Assembly: GCA_964411985.1 (NCBI GenBank)
Contig: CAYPNF010000001.1
Coordinates: 1-64,000 of the forward strand
DNA from: CAYPNF01 sp964411985
GTDB lineage: Bacteria; Verrucomicrobiota; Verrucomicrobiia; Limisphaerales; J093
DNA: 64,000 nucleotides
Direction: 5' to 3'
Each line of letters opens with the position of its first letter. Within the stretch, counting starts at the first letter, position 1. Shown in pieces: positions 62,099-64,000 of the stretch. Position numbers and translations under genes: made by a program. The notes below the pieces were generated by a model, which saw only the letters and a program-made list of their open reading frames with translations, ran no database searches and was not told the origin of the DNA.

Positions 62099-63157
62099 AT
62101 GAAAAGCTACCAGATCGCAGTCATCGGCGGAGACGGAACCGGACCTGAGGTCGTCCGCGAAGCCATCAAAGTCCTCGACGCAGCAGCCCAGAAATTCGCG
62201 CTCAAGCTGGATTACACCTATTTCGACTTCGGTGGAGACCGCTATTTGCGCACCGGGGAAGTTCTCCCCGACAGCGCCATCCCGGAACTCCGGAAGTTTC
62301 CCGCGATCCTCCTGGGAGCCATCGGGCATCCCGACGTTAAGCCGGGGATCCTGGAGAAGGGCATTCTCCTGCGCATGCGTTTCGAAATGGAGCAGTATAT
62401 CAACCTGCGCCCTGTGAAACTGTACGACGAGCGTTTCTGTCCGTTGAAAGACAAGAAACCCGCAGACATCGATTTTGTGGTGGTTCGGGAGAACAATGAA
62501 GGCCTCTACACGGGGAGTGGAGGTTTCGTGTTCAAAGGCACACCCAATGAAATCGCCGTCCAGGAGAGTATCAATACCCGTAGGGGTGTGGAACGTTGTC
62601 TCCGGTACGCGTTTGAGTACACCCGGAAGCGCAACAAGGACAAGAAGCTCACACTCTGCGGCAAAACCAACGTGCTCACGTTCGCCTTCGACCTTTGGGA
62701 ACGCACCTTCCATGAAATTGGCGCCCGCGACTTCTCGGACATTCAGCGTGACTACGCCCACGTCGACGCCACCACCATGTGGTTCGTCAAGAATCCTGAA
62801 TGGTTCGATGTCATCGTCACGGACAACATGTTCGGCGACATCATCACCGACTTGGGGGCTATGATCCAGGGTGGTATGGGAATTGCCGCCGGCGGCAACA
62901 TTAACCCGCAGGGCACCAGCATGTTCGAGCCCATCGGCGGCAGCGCACCCAAGTATACTGGACAGGGCGTGATTAACCCGATGGCGGCCATTTGTGCCGG
63001 CCAGATGATGTTGGATTTTCTCGGGGAGAGCCAGGCAGCCAGCGCGATCGAGCAAGCCGTCATCAAGGTCACCCGCGAGAAACTCAAGACCCTCGCCGCA
63101 GGCAAAATGGGCTACAGCACCTCGCAAGTGGGCGACCTCGTCGCCAGCAGTCTGTAA
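62099..63157 (+). CDS. leuB: 3-isopropylmalate dehydrogenase
   Basis: Protein of 352 aa from ATG 62099. The isocitrate/isopropylmalate dehydrogenase signature is present: AVIGGDGTGPEVVREAIKVL at the N-terminus, substrate-contact region RMRFEMEQYINLRPVKLY, VVRENNEGLYTG, and the metal/NAD motif TDNMFGDIITDLGAMIQGGM with MFEPIGGSAPKYTGQGVINP. It oxidises and decarboxylates 3-isopropylmalate in leucine synthesis in the cytoplasm. A related tartrate or homoisocitrate dehydrogenase cannot be excluded by sequence alone. leuA, leuC and leuD are not nearby. Confidence 0.9.
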   Translation: MKSYQIAVIGGDGTGPEVVREAIKVLDAAAQKFALKLDYTYFDFGGDRYLRTGEVLPDSAIPELRKFPAILLGAIGHPDVKPGILEKGILLRMRFEMEQYINLRPVKLYDERFCPLKDKKPADIDFVVVRENNEGLYTGSGGFVFKGTPNEIAVQESINTRRGVERCLRYAFEYTRKRNKDKKLTLCGKTNVLTFAFDLWERTFHEIGARDFSDIQRDYAHVDATTMWFVKNPEWFDVIVTDNMFGDIITDLGAMIQGGMGIAAGGNINPQGTSMFEPIGGSAPKYTGQGVINPMAAICAGQMMLDFLGESQAASAIEQAVIKVTREKLKTLAAGKMGYSTSQVGDLVASSL

Positions 63158-63193
63158 AGCAAGCGCTCAATTATCCCGGTGGTTCGTATTCCA

Positions 63194-63222
63194 GTGGCAG
63201 ACTATCTTCAGATGGTCTGGCT
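63194..63222 (+). repeat. Palindromic GTCTGGC element, copy 1
   Basis: GTGGCAGACTATCTTCAGAT followed by GGTCTGGC is a near-perfect copy of 63280-63309, 86 bp away in direct orientation. Between them lies the half copy of the 61-bp palindromic element. Confidence 0.65.
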
Positions 63223-63259
63223 GTCCGGGATGCGGACGGCCCAGCGGTCCGTCCCTACC
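63222..63259 (+). repeat. Half copy of the dispersed 61-bp palindromic element
   Basis: TGTCCGGGATGCGGACGGCC and then CAGCGGTCCGTCCCTACC match the right half of 9078-9138. It lies between the two GTCTGGC palindromes. Confidence 0.65.
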
Positions 63260-63279
63260 ACGAGAAGGGGCAGTTGTAG

Positions 63280-63309
63280 GTGCCAGACTATCTTCAGATG
63301 GTCTGGCAC
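63280..63309 (+). repeat. Palindromic GTCTGGC element, copy 2
   Basis: GTGCCAGAC and GTCTGGCAC form a perfect 9-bp stem around a 12-nt centre that is itself palindromic (ATCT-TC-AGAT). This is the better preserved of the two copies. It might act as a bidirectional terminator after leuB, though without a T-tract. Confidence 0.65.
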
Positions 63310-63474
63310 TTTGTTCAGTTACAGTTGGGCCCCTTTCTTCTTCACAATCGCCCCAAGATACCCCACCTTCGGCAAGGTCCGAATCCCGTCACCGGTAGAC
63401 CATCAGGATTGTGCATGAAACTGTTTGCTCTCCAGCCATCCGAGGCTCTTGCGTTTCGGAAAACGCCCACTCCC

Positions 63475-63674
63475 CTAAGCCGTAACAATTCAATGAAGAA
63501 CAGGAGTCAGCGGAGACAGCAGAGATCGGGCTTGAGCGGTCTCACGATCGAGATGGACGTATCACTTTCACCGTCCAGTGAACGCTTGAACGGACCGCGA
63601 GGAGCGATTCTGACTCCGTCTGACGGCTCTGCTCTCTCTGCTGCCTCCTGTTCAACTGCATGGGCACGGCTAAG
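63475..63674 (-). mobile_element. 200-bp MITE-like element, copy 2
   Basis: Reverse complement of 13261-13460 with a single mismatch. Ends: CTAAGCCGT at 63475 and ACGGCTAAG at 63674. It ends directly before the signal peptide coding region of the DUF2961 gene and carries an ATG at 63493 in the same frame. The 318 bp between leuB and this element hold palindromic repeats and no recognised gene. Confidence 0.75.
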
Positions 63675-64000
63675 GCGGCTTGGGAGACTCCTCGCAACCG
63701 GGTGTTGCCTTTGGGGACTTGCCACCGCCCTCCTCGCCCAGGACCTCCTCGAAGGTCTGGCAAAAAACCACGAAGGCCGATCCAAACGGACCACTTCCAC
63801 CATGCGACAAGGGGAAGTCCGCCGGGGCGGAGCCGAGAAGAAGCTCAATCCAAAGGCCGATCCCCGCGGCGATCTGGATGAGGCCAGCAACTACGACAAC
63901 TTCACCGTCCCTCCCGGCGCGAAGCACACCCTCATGGAGGAGAAGGGGCCAGGCGTCATCACCCACATTTGGATCACTTTCCTGGGCCCTGAACCTCAGG
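63493..64000 (+). CDS. DUF2961 protein (GH172-like), 3' end outside the window
   Basis: An open frame of 169 codons runs from ATG 63493 to the window's end; it was translated by hand. After the element-encoded first 60 residues comes a signal-peptide-like stretch (RLRRLGRLLATGCCLWGLAT followed by ALLAQ), then a DUF2961 N-terminus: NYDNFTVPPGAKHTLMEEKG and PGVITHIWITFLG. DUF2961 is the family of GH172 enzymes, which include a difructose-dianhydride-forming alpha-D-fructofuranosidase; most members are uncharacterised. No start codon lies between the signal peptide and the element in this frame, so initiation inside the element (63493 or 63553) seems required unless a non-canonical start is used. 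Confidence 0.75.
   Translation, partial: MKNRSQRRQQRSGLSGLTIEMDVSLSPSSERLNGPRGAILTPSDGSALSAASCSTAWARLRRLGRLLATGCCLWGLATALLAQDLLEGLAKNHEGRSKRTTSTMRQGEVRRGGAEKKLNPKADPRGDLDEASNYDNFTVPPGAKHTLMEEKGPGVITHIWITFLGPEPQ

Noticed and set aside
63319..63402. Minus-strand short frame ending in KVGYLGAIVKKKGAQL
   Set aside because: It is only about 27 codons between two stops. It could be a gene tail, but there is no other evidence.
1..64000. tRNA, rRNA and complete IS elements
   Set aside because: I looked for tRNA arm patterns, rRNA motifs and transposase signatures by eye and found none I could support. A tRNAscan or ISfinder run would be decisive.

Overview
The window looks like a piece of a high-GC, Gram-negative chromosome from the PVC group, most likely Verrucomicrobiota (Limisphaerales/Pedosphaera-like). 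This is inferred from gene content: VCBS/FG-GAP proteins with ASPIC/UnbV domains, a DUF1559-type pseudopilin, a DUF1080 lipoprotein, a PEP-CTERM protein, a sulfatase, GH127, sialidase and sialate-esterase enzymes, ECF sigma factors, a Hanks-type kinase with a DIG motif, and a DUF2961 gene at the right edge. No rRNA, tRNA, CRISPR array, prophage or complete insertion sequence was seen.

Layout. 1-3.4 kb: a FixJ-like response regulator (5' end outside the window) and a membrane Ser/Thr kinase. 3.5-6.3 kb: a pseudopilin and a secreted VCBS/ASPIC protein, both on the minus strand. 6.4-7.5 kb: repeats, the remains of an AAA/DUF4143-type ATPase gene, and a ribbon-helix-helix/PIN toxin-antitoxin module set against it. 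7.5-12.1 kb: an ECF sigma factor, a DUF1080 lipoprotein, a left-handed beta-helix protein and a DinG/XPD-type helicase. 12.1-14.7 kb: a secreted HEXXH protein, a repeat-rich gap of about 0.6 kb, and rnhC with a coupled small membrane protein. 14.8-21.4 kb: a double-thioredoxin lipoprotein, an orphan MacB/FtsX-like permease, a secreted Fn3-glycoamylase-like protein and a second PIN toxin-antitoxin pair. 21.5-25.3 kb: a GntR(YtrA)-ABC ATPase-permease operon. 25.3-31.1 kb: a 1242-aa double VCBS/ASPIC protein divergent from a sulfatase. 31.1-35.5 kb: an SPFH (HflK/HflC-like) operon and an SDR protein. 35.7-37.8 kb: an ECF sigma factor fused to a large membrane domain. 38-43.7 kb: a beta-helix protein, then a VanZ-ComEC-UppP run on the minus strand. 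43.8-51.6 kb: a large lipoprotein, the tightly overlapping pdxJ-acpS-GH127 operon, and glnD. 51.6-55.6 kb: a YggS-like PLP protein and a sialate-esterase/sialidase pair. 55.6-61.8 kb: two pairs of secreted paralogues, one pair including a PEP-CTERM protein. 62.1-64 kb: leuB, repeats, and the start of a DUF2961 gene.

Themes. Exported and surface proteins dominate: carbohydrate-active enzymes, VCBS proteins, Fn3/cadherin-like proteins and lipoproteins. These fit a polysaccharide-degrading lifestyle. Housekeeping genes (rnhC, pdxJ, acpS, glnD, uppP, comEC, leuB) are scattered among them.

The most unusual layer is a set of dispersed palindromic elements. The clearest is a 200-bp element present as an inverted pair 50 kb apart with 199/200 identity. 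One copy appears to supply the start codon and the first ~60 codons of the DUF2961 gene. A different short repeat family has been absorbed in frame into the kinase domain. Genes whose reading frame runs off the right edge (the DUF2961 gene) were translated by hand.
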